Positions 1 to 8,156 of a DNA stretch of 64,000 bases are shown here, one piece after another. Every line of letters starts with the position of its first letter. Position 1 is the stretch's first letter. The position numbers were made by a program, and so were the translations under genes. This DNA is from CAZGHS01 sp964525495 (GTDB lineage Bacteria; Patescibacteriota; Microgenomatia; JALYQM01). Under the pieces are notes generated by a model. The model was given only the letters and a program-made list of their open reading frames with translations, searched no databases and was not told where the DNA came from. The stretch is taken from NCBI GenBank assembly GCA_964525495.1, contig CAZGHS010000002.1:120819-184818 (forward strand). The letters are read 5' to 3'.

Positions 1-699
1 AGCAAATATGAAAAAATAATTCTGCTCGCACTCTTTACACTCACTCCCATACTCACATTCTCCCGCAGCGCCTACATCATGGCTACACTCGCAGTGCTCG
101 CATACGCACTATTACAACGCTCCTGGAAAACATTTTTTGTCTTCGCAGCGATAGCCGCACTCACCGCTTCCATTTACCTCGTCCCGCGCACTCAAATCGA
201 CGCTTCTCGCAACATAGACCGTAGCTTCTCAGCTAATATGCGCCTCAAGTCTTACGGCGACGCCATCACGCTCTTCCAGCAAAGCCCACTCACCGGCATT
301 GGCTACAATCTCATCCGCTACGAAAAAGAACGCCAGATGCTGATCCTAGATAACGTCCAGGGAGGAAATAGTGGGGCAGGCATAGATTCAAGTTGGCTTG
401 CAATCCTCGCTACCACCGGCATTCTCGGCTTCATCACATTCCTCGCTTTCTGGATTCGCCAAGCGTTCTTCATCATCGACCTCAATACCAAAAACTCATC
501 CAAACATTTCAGCTCGCTCAAGCAATTCATAACAAAGGGAACTTCACTCCAACACGCAACCTTAGCCCTTCTTGCAGCCTGGAGCATCCACGCCTGGTTT
601 ATTAACTCACTTTTCTATAGCTACCTCATGCTTATATGGGTAATTATGTTCTCAATCACCTACGCAGATTCTCTTGACAACAATAAATCTAAGTTATAA
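1..699 (+). CDS. O-antigen ligase-like membrane protein, 3' part
   Basis: The frame is open from base 1, so the 5' end lies outside the window and only the C-terminal 232 residues are seen. It shows alternating hydrophobic segments, an early SRSAY motif and a later SPLTGIGYN motif, both typical of the Wzy_C/O-antigen ligase family, in which the large extracellular loop lies between two membrane segments. The family joins undecaprenyl-linked glycans to an acceptor or polymerises them at the outer face of the membrane. The exact substrate cannot be read from this fragment. The stop codon overlaps the promoter of the downstream toxin-antitoxin pair. Confidence 0.7.
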   Translation, partial: SKYEKIILLALFTLTPILTFSRSAYIMATLAVLAYALLQRSWKTFFVFAAIAALTASIYLVPRTQIDASRNIDRSFSANMRLKSYGDAITLFQQSPLTGIGYNLIRYEKERQMLILDNVQGGNSGAGIDSSWLAILATTGILGFITFLAFWIRQAFFIIDLNTKNSSKHFSSLKQFITKGTSLQHATLALLAAWSIHAWFINSLFYSYLMLIWVIMFSITYADSLDNNKSKL

Positions 700-711
700 C
701 ATCGTTATAAC
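674..711 (+). promoter_or_regulatory. promoter and palindromic operator of the AbrB/Doc pair
   Basis: A perfect -35 TTGACA lies at 674-679 and a -10-like TATAAC at 695-700. The octamer GTTATAAC, itself a perfect palindrome, occurs twice (693-700 and 704-711), 11 bp or about one helical turn apart, covering the -10 and the base before the ATG at 712. This suits autorepression by the antitoxin, which is inference. Confidence 0.5.
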
Positions 712-966
712 ATGAAACAAAAAATAATAAAGATTGGCAACTCACAAGGAATTATCATACCCAAAGAAGCCCTCGACGCTGCAAAGCTCAAAGTAGGTGA
801 GGAAGTATATATTACTCCTGATCCAAATGCTGACACGCTCATTCTTTCAGAAAAGAAAATAGATAATAACTATGCTCGAAACATGCGTTTCAGGCAAGCG
901 TTAAATGAAGTAAACGAAAAATATAAGGGTGCATGGATCAAGCTTGCGAATAAAAAGGATGAGTAA
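712..966 (+). CDS. AbrB/MazE-type antitoxin
   Basis: This 84-residue protein has an N-terminal SpoVT/AbrB swapped-hairpin domain (about residues 3-47; KIGNSQGIIIPKEAL is the hallmark). Such proteins bind DNA as dimers, and their C-terminal tail masks the partner toxin. The basic C-terminal tail (about 52-84) would be the Doc-binding part. It precedes and overlaps the Doc-like toxin, the usual antitoxin-first order. Two GTTATAAC palindromes directly before the start are the likely autoregulatory site. Family assignment is strong; antitoxin function is inferred from the neighbour. Confidence 0.85.
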   Translation: MKQKIIKIGNSQGIIIPKEALDAAKLKVGEEVYITPDPNADTLILSEKKIDNNYARNMRFRQALNEVNEKYKGAWIKLANKKDE

Positions 967-1348
967 TAAAATCGACTACCTCATACCAGAAGATATTCTT
1001 CAGATTCATCAGGATCAAATTAGTAATTTTGGTGGTTCCCACGGAGTTCGAGACGTAGCTCTGCTCGAATCGGCCATTTTTCGAGCACAAATGACTTTTG
1101 GTGGCGATGATCTTTATCCTGAGATTACGCTCAAGGCTGCGGTACTAGCGCATGGACTCATAACCAATCATCCCTTTGTTGATGGAAACAAGCGAACAGG
1201 GATGGCTTCTGCAATAATGTTTTTGAAAATGAACAATATTGAAGTCGAACTAACTGATGAGGAAATCGAAACAACATCCATAAATATTGCGACAAAGAAA
1301 GTATCTGTTGAAGAATTTGAAGCGTGGATTAAGAAAAGAGTAATCTAA
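959..1348 (+). CDS. Doc-type (Fic fold) toxin
   Basis: The protein carries the motif HPFVDGNKR (residues 71-79), which matches the death-on-curing form of the Fic signature, HxFx(D/N)(A/G)NKR. Known Doc proteins phosphorylate elongation factor Tu and stop translation. I chose ATG 959, giving 129 residues starting MSNKIDYL and an 8-nt overlap with the antitoxin. A GTG at 929 would add ten residues with no clear ribosome binding site. The overlap implies translational coupling. Motif residues H71, D75 and K78 are intact, so the toxin looks active. It is a single cytoplasmic domain with no membrane segment. Confidence 0.85.
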   Translation: MSNKIDYLIPEDILQIHQDQISNFGGSHGVRDVALLESAIFRAQMTFGGDDLYPEITLKAAVLAHGLITNHPFVDGNKRTGMASAIMFLKMNNIEVELTDEEIETTSINIATKKVSVEEFEAWIKKRVI

Positions 1349-1349
1349 C

Positions 1350-2096
1350 CTACGGATTATACGTGACCTTACGCACGACATCGACTGACTTGTTTCCAGC
1401 CTTATCTTTCGCGTACATAGTCAAAATATTCTCACCTTGGCTAAGCTGGTATACATGCTCAAATGTTCCGTCAGCCTTCAATATTATCCAGCCACCGTTC
1501 ACGTACATTTCATCTGCTTCATCAGTCTTACCTCTCAAAGTGATCACACTCGCACGAGCTCCACTAAATGTCTCGCCATCATTGGGACCAGTTACATCCA
1601 GCTTAGGGGATCGTGTATCTAAATCGATTCGCAGCTCACCAGTTTTATCGCTCTTACGCTCTCGCTCATCCTGAGAATACGCCGTAAACACATTCGCGCC
1701 TTCCTGCAACTGGATTCCAGCAAACGTAAACACACCTGAGCTATCCGCTACAGTGGTAGGTCGCTCAGCGCCATTCATCACGAGGTGAACAGTCTTACCT
1801 GCTGGCGCGCTACCAGTTATAGCAAACTCTGCGCTATTAGTCGCAGTGGGAATACTCTGATCAAAGTACGGTCGACTCAAAGGAACATTTGAATCTCCAT
1901 TATCTACATTAGCTGTATCTGAGTTTCGAGTTGTCTCCCAGATATCAGCGATCTTGACCATGGTCGGTATAGCGTAGTAGAAGACTAAGCCAATCAAAAC
2001 GAATGAGGTTACGGTAATAATCACAATACGCTTAATCAATGCTTCCTCATGCTTGCGAGCAAGAAGCTCTTTTCGGGTCATAGTCTGCTGTTTCAT
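1350..2096 (-). CDS. membrane-anchored Ig-like repeat protein
   Basis: This 248-residue protein has a short basic cytoplasmic start, one membrane segment (about residues 24-46, VIITVTSFVLIGLVFYYAI), then two bacterial Ig-like beta-sandwich modules (about 75-155 and 160-246) of the type found in glucodextranase B domains. The modules share patterns such as GxTVxLxxNG, DxxGxF and LxxGxNxFTxYAxD. The C-terminus is extracellular and carries no enzyme motif, so a structural or adhesive envelope role is likely. It is convergent with the Doc gene, one base apart. The exact function is unknown. Confidence 0.6.
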   Translation of the reverse strand: MKQQTMTRKELLARKHEEALIKRIVIITVTSFVLIGLVFYYAIPTMVKIADIWETTRNSDTANVDNGDSNVPLSRPYFDQSIPTATNSAEFAITGSAPAGKTVHLVMNGAERPTTVADSSGVFTFAGIQLQEGANVFTAYSQDERERKSDKTGELRIDLDTRSPKLDVTGPNDGETFSGARASVITLRGKTDEADEMYVNGGWIILKADGTFEHVYQLSQGENILTMYAKDKAGNKSVDVVRKVTYNP

Positions 2097-2225
2097 ACAA
2101 GTAATTGTAGCATATCTTAAAATTCACTACACGGTAGCTTCCCAAAATATTAAATAGTATCCTATAGTAATTAAGCATATGAGTACACATGCTGCCAGGA
2201 ACAAGGAAACATCTGTCCTATAGTA

Positions 2226-2254
2226 TTGACATTTGAGGCAAAGTGTGGTAGTAT
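2226..2254 (+). promoter_or_regulatory. strong sigma70-type promoter of the surface-protein cassette
   Basis: A perfect -35 TTGACA (2226-2231) is followed by a 17-bp spacer and TAGTAT (2249-2254). Transcription should begin near 2260, exactly where a 7-bp stem of the leader begins. Confidence 0.65.
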
Positions 2255-2257
2255 ATT

Positions 2258-2704
2258 CATGCCTCAGAAAAGGCTTCTAGCTCAAATCGAGCTAGCTAGA
2301 CTCAATGAGGCACGAGCTCGGTCAAAAACCAAGCTCACAAGTTCTTTAACAAGAGATCATCAAAAAAGTCTACAGATAGAGGGTGGCGATCGGTCGATCG
2401 AAAGATTACCCGTTAGCCGCAAGCCCGATACCTATAGCAAAGAATTACTTATTTATATATACCAAATCACAATACCTCCAAAATTCCTTTCATCTAAGGC
2501 GTCGCTTTTAGCGGCCGATTATGAGAATGATTAGATTCGTTCCCATGACCGGCCACTAGCGTGATGAACTTAGAACTTATTTAAGTGAAAGGAAGATCGC
2601 ATCTAAGCGCATCACTCAAGTGGCCGAATCGCCATTTATGGACGGAGAAGGAGTCGGAGTCGGAATTTTATCGAGTGTTCACTGATAACTTAGGAGAGAA
2701 ACCC
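2258..2704 (+). ncRNA. structured 5' leader (about 445 nt), class unknown
   Basis: The stretch between the promoter and the GC-rich surface gene is full of inverted repeats. A 5'-terminal stem TGCCTCA/TGAGGCA (2260-2266 with 2306-2312) encloses a hairpin CTAGCTC/GAGCTAG (2277-2283 with 2289-2295). Then comes GAGCT/AGCTC (2314-2318 with 2332-2336) with an inner GGT/ACC. A hairpin with a GAAA tetraloop lies near 2390-2412. A long hairpin begins with GGCCG (2513-2517) and ends with CGGCC (2550-2554), with about ten further pairs inside. I do not recognise RNase P, tmRNA, SRP or a known riboswitch. A 91-codon frame from ATG 2259 exists but starts at or before the predicted transcription start. 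It may be a cis-regulatory leader or a separate RNA. Confidence 0.45.
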
Positions 2705-4782
2705 ATGCGTACTTTCCGCGCAATCCTGAACGCGATCGTCGCAATGTCGATGATCCTGGGCCTTTTGAGCCCACTGACCGCCGGCACCGCCGCAGCCGAG
2801 CCAACAAGCAATTGGACCCCGATTGAATTCGAGGGTGGCGACGTGTCAACTCAGTGCGACAATCCCGAATACGTGAGCGTTAATCTTATCGTTCATGAGG
2901 ACGGGTATATCAATTCAAACTGGTATCTTGCACCACCTGACACCGACAATACCCGACACGACATCGAGTGGGATCGCCGCGTTTACGCTGGCGAAATTGT
3001 GGAGATTACTGCAGGCCCGCTGCCTCGCAATGGATTCCACAACGTCCACATCGACGTCAATTTCCAATCGATGGACGGCCGCCGCACAGGCACCGGACAC
3101 GATTCGAACATTGGCTGGGAGCACAATTGCCCCGAGCAGCCGAAGGTTGGGACCATCAAGGCCAAGAAGATCGTCGACTGGAACGGCANNNNNNNNNNNN
3201 NNNNNNNNNNNNNNNNNNNNNNNNNNNNNNNNNNNNNNNNNNNNNNNNNNNNNNNNNNNNNNNNNNNNNNNNNNNNNNNNNNNNNNNNAGCGCCACAATT
3301 ACCGGCGATGACCTCGTCAATCTGGTCGTTACCAATACACACGACAAGCATGAGCAGCCGAAGGTTGGGACCATCAAGGCCAAGAAGATCGTCGACTGGA
3401 ACGGCACACAGCCTGACCAGAACATGGTTTTCACCTTCAAGCTCAGCGGCCCGAACGGCTACAGCAACAGCCAGGATGTGCGCGACGGCCAGACCGTGAC
3501 ATGGAACAATCTTCAGCCCGGCGACTACCTCCTAACCGAGGAGAACGTTGGCTCAGAGTGGACCGTGTCGATTAGCAACGATGGCAGCGCCACAATTACC
3601 GGCGATGACCTCGTCAATCTGGTCGTTACCAATACACACGGTACCCCGACCACTCCTTGCCCAGTTGAGAAGTTCGTCATCGACGGCGGGTTGCATTCAA
3701 CATGCGACATCGACGCGCCGGTGATTCAACTGGAGTTGTGGGCATTCTATGTCCCAACTAGCAAGGAAAAGGACGGGATGCCACGAGACGCAGACGGAAA
3801 CATTATGCCCGACTGGGACCAGGGTTGGCTGCGGAATGCAGTTCCTCTGATTCCTGGTTGGAGCTTCGAGGCGGTTCGTGATTTGCTTTGGGCGAAGGCC
3901 GAAGAGCAGGGGTATGATTACCAGTACTACACGGAAGTTACGTTCAATGAAGAGACTGGAATCAGCAGTACCCGTGTTACTTGGCGCGACCTTATCAACT
4001 GGACAGGTGCAACCACCATTAATGGTGTACGCGTCGAAGCGGTTGATCCAGGCCGGCCGGGCTGCCCAGAATGGTATACCATTCACGCGATGGCCTATCT
4101 GACTACCTGCACTGACGATGTCAAAGTCTTCAAAACGGTGGACTGGAATGGCCAGAACGTCGATGAGACTGCTCAGTACACAATCGTTATCTCTGGCACA
4201 ACAGTTAACCACTATGCCGAGCAGACGGTAGACTTCGATGGCGGTGAGATCATTTTCAAGGGACTACCTCATGGAAGTTACATCGTGTACGAGAAGAACT
4301 CGGGCGACAACTGGATGGTAAGCATTACGAACGACGGCAACATCACGCTTGATGGCAGCAAGCCTCCGGTTATTGAAGTTCACAACAAGCGCGTGCCGTG
4401 GGAGCCAGATGGCGCCATTGGGGATGGGAAACCATTCACACAGGCACCGGATGGTGACTACGTTCGTATCGGCGTCTACTACTACACACTGACTACTACC
4501 TGCGCAACTGACACAGAGGGAAACCTCATACTTCCTGACCAGGGATTCATCGATTGCAATGGCAACATCCGTGGTCACAAGTTCCAGGGTGGCATTCAGA
4601 CTGATCTAAGTGGCGACATCGATGTCCGAAAAGACGGCGTGATTTCAACTCTCCACACTCGCAACCACAGAACCGTCAAGATCGGGTCAGCCATGACCAG
4701 CCAGAATACCATTGGTGCCTGCGAGCGCAAGGACGGCAAGTTTACCGGTAACGTCGAGATCGCCGATCTCACTGCAGAATAA
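2705..4782 (+). CDS. secreted SpaA/Cna-B-like repeat protein, interrupted by an assembly gap
   Basis: The start is ATG 2705, preceded by AGGAGAG at 2692-2698. A clear signal peptide (residues 1-29, ending TAAAEP) is followed by an N-terminal domain, then 99-residue repeats opening with GTIKAKKIVDWNG. Each repeat resembles a prealbumin-like (SpaA/Cna-B) beta domain, with the pattern F-x-F-x-L-x-G-P-N-G followed by L-x-P-G-D-Y. A diverged copy follows (about 4117-4400). There is no LPxTG signal or membrane anchor at the C-terminus. The frame changes across the 100-N run (3189-3288), which is explained if the true gap is 179 bp. Codon use is GC-rich, unlike the neighbours, suggesting horizontal origin. 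An adhesin or surface-layer role is likely but unproven. Confidence 0.75.
3134..3648 (+). repeat. 297-bp tandem repeat, first unit broken by the gap
   Basis: The 55 bases at 3134-3188 are identical to 3352-3406, and the 55 bases at 3289-3343 are identical to 3586-3640. In the intact second unit these flanks are 179 bp apart, giving a unit of 297 bp, or 99 codons. Confidence 0.8.
3189..3288. other. assembly gap of 100 N inside a tandem repeat
   Basis: Exactly 100 N, a placeholder length. The flanks match the repeat unit, so the missing sequence is probably 179 bp, or 179 plus a multiple of 297. Confidence 0.85.
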
Positions 4783-4790
4783 GTAATTCA

Positions 4791-4866
4791 CCGGGGCGGC
4801 AGACGTATGTAAGTATCGAGAGGTACTAAATACATATGTGATAGGATTAAGTTCCTATTCGCCCCA
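4791..4866 (+). ncRNA. branched RNA structure after the surface gene
   Basis: An outer stem GGGGCG (4793-4798) with CGCCCC (4860-4865) encloses two hairpins. The first is ACGTATGTA with TACATATGT, continued by AGTATC/GGTACT around a GAGA tetraloop (about 4803-4839). The second is TAGGA/TCCTA (about 4842-4858). This three-way-junction shape is not followed by a T-run, so it is not a simple terminator. It could be a 3'-UTR stability element or a small RNA. No known class is recognised. Confidence 0.4.
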
Positions 4867-5050
4867 ACAACAATCCCTTATAATTCCCAATCTGAGAAGC
4901 GCTTTAGCTTCAAAAGATTTAGATATATATCGGTGACAGTTGTCTATTGTAATAAAATCTCTGCTTGAGCTTCTGCTCGAACTTAGAATAATAAAACCAA
5001 TCGATGATCTCTTGTCACTTCTTATTGAGGAGTACAAAATTCGTCAATAA
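4838..5050 (+). pseudogene. possible small ORF with an in-frame TGA
   Basis: From GTG 4838 the frame reads 32 codons, meets TGA at 4934-4936, then stays open for 37 more codons to TAA 5048-5050. The two halves look like one soluble, leucine-rich helical peptide (for example SLLELLLELRIIKPIDD after the TGA). Because TGA is a real stop elsewhere in the window, this is either a decayed gene or chance. No ribosome binding site is seen before the GTG, and the 5' end overlaps the branched RNA structure. Confidence 0.2.
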
Positions 5051-5077
5051 AGAGTGGCACATAAATAAAACAGAAAG

Positions 5078-5105
5078 AGCAGTCCTCAATCGGATTGCTT
5101 TTTTT
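5078..5105 (+). terminator. intrinsic terminator ending the surface-protein cassette
   Basis: Stem GCAGTCC (5079-5085) with GGATTGC (5092-5098), loop TCAATC, followed by seven T. It ends just before the stop of the convergent gene on the minus strand. Confidence 0.75.
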
Positions 5106-5109
5106 GTGG

Positions 5110-5832
5110 TTACATTGTGGGGATTTTTTCAGCAAGCTCCGTCAGTTCTTGACGATTAGTAGGGAGTACCACATAAATACCGCCTCGTGATTTGAAGTCC
5201 AGCACGTCCTGGTGATTAGCTGCCAGGGAGTCTTTCCCAACCACCAGCATATACAGACCAGGGTCATCCTTGGTAGGAATCTGAAATATCGTCTGCTTAA
5301 TCAATCTCCTCAGCGGCTCCAGAGTCGCTCTCATTTTACGATCGGTCATTGCTGATTTGACTGTCTCTTCATTCTGAGAAATTTTAACTTCTATCGCTAA
5401 TGGGATCTGAGGTCTATCTCCGTCACGAGAAGTCTCGGGAGTTAAAATAAACCCACAATCCACTTCGGCACGTCGACCTGAAATAAGATCTCTATTCAGA
5501 AATCCTTCGATTGCTCCCATTGGACTAATGCTTGTCCGAGCGATACTACCAGTCGGGAGCAATAAATCTCGTACTGACAAAGACATCCATCCAGACTCCA
5601 TCGCAGTCCTATTGATCACATCTTCGACATGAATCTCTGCTAATAGTCCTCCCAAAAGAGTAGGGTTACTCTTAAAAGTATCAAACGCCGCATGAGTCCG
5701 CACTGACTCTCCGAGTGTAGACATGTTCAGTCGAGTACTCTCAAGTGCGGCAATAAAAGGTGCCGTTAAGCTAATTAAATCAATCTTTGTTTCTATCTTT
5801 GGTAAAGGGAATTCTACAGAGGAGTCGGACAT
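5110..5832 (-). CDS. putative PD-(D/E)XK-fold protein
   Basis: The 240-residue protein is read from the ATG at 5830-5832 (MSDSSVEF). A longer frame to 5988 would run through the tRNA-Thr gene and is not real. A region reading AEVDCGFIL, then PLAIEVKIS about 20 residues later, has the spacing of a PD-(D/E)XK nuclease core (D, then E-x-K). The protein is soluble with no signal peptide. Downstream segments include a conserved-looking LYMLVVGKDSL strand. The fold suggests DNA binding or cleavage, but no methyltransferase or other restriction partner is adjacent. Assignment rests only on this motif. Confidence 0.4.
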   Translation of the reverse strand: MSDSSVEFPLPKIETKIDLISLTAPFIAALESTRLNMSTLGESVRTHAAFDTFKSNPTLLGGLLAEIHVEDVINRTAMESGWMSLSVRDLLLPTGSIARTSISPMGAIEGFLNRDLISGRRAEVDCGFILTPETSRDGDRPQIPLAIEVKISQNEETVKSAMTDRKMRATLEPLRRLIKQTIFQIPTKDDPGLYMLVVGKDSLAANHQDVLDFKSRGGIYVVLPTNRQELTELAEKIPTM

Positions 5833-5894
5833 ATGTGTGTTGTGCCTAGTAAAGTATACGAATTCTATATTATCAGATAAACTAAAATATTGTG

Positions 5895-5967
5895 AGCCAC
5901 CTCCGGGACTCGAACCCGGGACCTCGTCTTTACGAAAGACTTGCTCTACCACTAAAGCTAAGGTGGC
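5895..5967 (-). tRNA. tRNA-Thr(CGT)
   Basis: The cloverleaf reads GCCACCT at the 5' acceptor with AGGTGGC at the 3' side, and the T-arm contains GGTTCGAGTCC. The anticodon loop TTCGTAA gives anticodon CGT, reading ACG. No CCA is encoded. Confidence 0.93.
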
Positions 5968-6011
5968 GTATTTTTCAAATTGTACCAAAAATCTATGTAT
6001 TTACGAGCAGG

Positions 6012-6791
6012 TTAATCCAAAAGTCCGAACTTTTTTGCTCGCTCTATCGCTAAGTGGCGAGTAACAGGTGGCGCCCAAATATAGCGATTAGTCTTATATG
6101 CTACTCTCTTATCCAGCACTTCTCGATAACGGTCAGTTGCACTTTCGCTAATTGTATTACGCAGATATGCAGCATATGCGACTGACTTTCCCACGCTATC
6201 TAGAAAGAGCTGTTGTTCTCGAGTCGTATCTTTAACAGACCCAATGATAGCTTGAATATGAGTAAGCGCGTCTACTTTCCGCTCAGCATAACTAAAGGGG
6301 TTTTTCCAGTAAGGCGCTAGTTCATCTATGGCAACGTCAATGGTTGCTAGATAATTGGACATAGTTTCATGAGGGAACCAAAACCGCTTATCTATATAAT
6401 TCCCTACACGACTGTTCTTCCATGAAGAAAGGTCATATACAGGATCATTACCATAATCCCATACGATTCTTGCTAATCTAACCGGTAGATGATCTATATA
6501 CAGTGCAGTACGCTCTTCAATAAACTCATCAATTCTACGAACTTCTTGTGGAAGAGCTTGATAGTGGATCTTCAAGTTAGACTCTACAGTTTCTGATCTC
6601 AAGCGTCGAACTGCTCCGCGATCCAAACGCCAGGTACCCTCAGTAGCTTGCCTATCAGCGTCTTTTTTCCAACGCTCCATCATCGCTACTCTACCTGGAT
6701 CGCTATATATTCCCATAGTGCGGCGTGCCGCATCCATAACAGCTAAATAACGAGAATCATCTTGGTATCGTTGGGTAAGTTTCTCAAACAT
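6012..6791 (-). CDS. hypothetical soluble helical protein
   Basis: The 259-residue protein is not recognised. It has no signal peptide or membrane segment and is rich in charged residues (many R, E, D and K) with long predicted helices, for example around IDEFIEERTALYIDHLPVRL. Several aromatic-rich stretches (KNSRVGNYIDKRFWFPHE) may form a core. It lies between tRNA-Thr and tRNA-Gly on the same strand, nine bases after the tRNA-Gly gene, so it may be co-transcribed with tRNAs. No catalytic motif is evident. It is probably lineage-specific. Confidence 0.55.
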   Translation of the reverse strand: MFEKLTQRYQDDSRYLAVMDAARRTMGIYSDPGRVAMMERWKKDADRQATEGTWRLDRGAVRRLRSETVESNLKIHYQALPQEVRRIDEFIEERTALYIDHLPVRLARIVWDYGNDPVYDLSSWKNSRVGNYIDKRFWFPHETMSNYLATIDVAIDELAPYWKNPFSYAERKVDALTHIQAIIGSVKDTTREQQLFLDSVGKSVAYAAYLRNTISESATDRYREVLDKRVAYKTNRYIWAPPVTRHLAIERAKKFGLLD

Positions 6792-6800
6792 AACAAATTG

Positions 6801-6872
6801 AGCGGAGGAAGAGACTCGAACTCTCGACGTTCACCTTGGGAAGGTGACATTCTACCACTGAATTACCTCCGC
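6801..6872 (-). tRNA. tRNA-Gly(CCC)
   Basis: Acceptor GCGGAGG/CCTCCGC, T-arm with GAGTTCGAGTCTC, anticodon stem TCACC/GGTGA around TTCCCAA, giving anticodon CCC for codon GGG. Confidence 0.93.
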
Positions 6873-6934
6873 GTTGCAGTTCAGTATATCTCAAAGATGC
6901 AACGTTGAACAGTAATCGAAGCAACTGTCTGTAA

Positions 6935-7852
6935 TTATTGGCAACTAAATGTCAGCGTATTCCCAGTGTGGATCACGCCTGGCGCCACCAGCTTATTCTG
7001 CTTCGCGATCGAAGACCAGACATAGTTGTTATTGCACTTTGTACCTGCGATTGACCAAAGAGTTTCTCCTTTGACCACAGTATGTGTAATAACACCCATC
7101 CCTTGCTGAACAGCATTTGGAAGCGCGCCAACAGTTGATCCAGGCTGTGCATTTGGAGCTGGACTTACTTGAGCTACAGGTGCAGGAGAAGTTTGTGCAA
7201 CTTGAGTCTTACCTGGAGTTTCAGTTGAAGTCGCAGAGATCATTTCGTTGCGTGGGATAGAAATATTTGCGCCTACAGCGAGCTCACGAGCATTACTCAA
7301 ATTGTTAGCCTGAGCAATCTTTTTCCATTCAAATCCAGTGCCATAAAACTTTGCCGAAAGATCCCAAAGTGTATCTCCAGATGCTACCGTGTAGCTTGCT
7401 GGCAATGTTTTTGTGTCGGCTTTTGGAGCTACAGCAGCTGCCACAGGTGCAGTTGTTTGAACAGGAGCTGCAACCATTGTTGGCACAGGAACTTGAGTTG
7501 GAGCAACGGTTGCTTGTGCAATCTGAGTAGGCACAGCAGTTGGTGCAACTGTAGGCTGAATAGTTGGTTGAGTTGTAACTACTGGCTTTGGTGTTGCAGG
7601 TGCAATAACTTCGTTGGAAGGGCGAGAAGAAAATGCGATTGGTGTAACTTGTGCAGCAGCCGGATCAGCAGTCTGTTGAGCTTGCGCAATCACCGTTGGC
7701 GAAGCCAATGTTTGCATTTGTTCTTGTAAAATTCTTGGTGTTTGACCTGAGAAATAGTTGTAGATGAGGATGCCTGAAACTACCACAACAAGTGCGCCAA
7801 GACCTAAACTAATAAGGGAATCATCCCATCGCTTTGCGGTATCGTCCTGCAC
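6935..7852 (-). CDS. membrane-anchored protein with two LysM domains
   Basis: The 305-residue protein starts at GTG 7852, eight bases or fewer after AAGGAGGTT, the strongest ribosome binding site in the region. A short cytoplasmic tail precedes one membrane segment (about 15-35). A long Pro/Thr/Val/Ala/Gln linker (about 50-150) holds repeated PTxxPT patterns. Two LysM domains follow: about 152-201 (YTVASGDTLWDLSAKFYG) and about 257-304 (HTVVKGETLWSIAG). LysM binds peptidoglycan glycans, so the protein probably spans from membrane to wall. No hydrolase domain is present. It lies between tRNA-Gly and tRNA-Asp genes. Confidence 0.88.
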   Translation of the reverse strand: MQDDTAKRWDDSLISLGLGALVVVVSGILIYNYFSGQTPRILQEQMQTLASPTVIAQAQQTADPAAAQVTPIAFSSRPSNEVIAPATPKPVVTTQPTIQPTVAPTAVPTQIAQATVAPTQVPVPTMVAAPVQTTAPVAAAVAPKADTKTLPASYTVASGDTLWDLSAKFYGTGFEWKKIAQANNLSNARELAVGANISIPRNEMISATSTETPGKTQVAQTSPAPVAQVSPAPNAQPGSTVGALPNAVQQGMGVITHTVVKGETLWSIAGTKCNNNYVWSSIAKQNKLVAPGVIHTGNTLTFSCQ

Positions 7853-7935
7853 ACAACCTCCTTGAGGTCCGGGCAGGATTTAAGAAGCTAAAAATAATTA
7901 TATATATAAATTATCGCGCATTAACGCGATGATTG

Positions 7936-8009
7936 CGGACCCGAGCGGATTCGAACCGCCGGTCTTCGCCGTGACAGGGCGACGTGTTAGGCCTCTACAC
8001 CACGGGTCC
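7936..8009 (-). tRNA. tRNA-Asp(GTC)
   Basis: Acceptor GGACCCG/CGGGTCC with discriminator G, anticodon stem TCGCC/GGCGA around CTGTCAC, giving anticodon GTC. Confidence 0.95.
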
Positions 8010-8156
8010 AATGAACACAACTTTACCACACCTTACCACAAGCGTCAATAAAAACATTAAGGAAAACATCAGCTTAGTAGTGTATTCTCCATTTTGCATC
8101 AAAATATACAAAAATAATTCTGTGAAAACAGTCGTGAAAATATATTTCAGGAACAC

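Noticed and set aside
2226..2534. Frame of about 91-102 codons after the strong promoter
   Set aside because: The first ATG (2259) lies at or before the expected transcription start, there is no ribosome binding site, and the same stretch is dense in hairpins, so a structured RNA is the better reading.
2585..2704. Longer start of the SpaA-like gene at GTG 2585
   Set aside because: The 40 extra residues precede a typical signal peptide, and AGGAGAG directly precedes ATG 2705.
5833..5988. N-terminal extension of the PD-(D/E)XK-like gene
   Set aside because: It would translate the tRNA-Thr gene; ATG 5830-5832 is a sound start.
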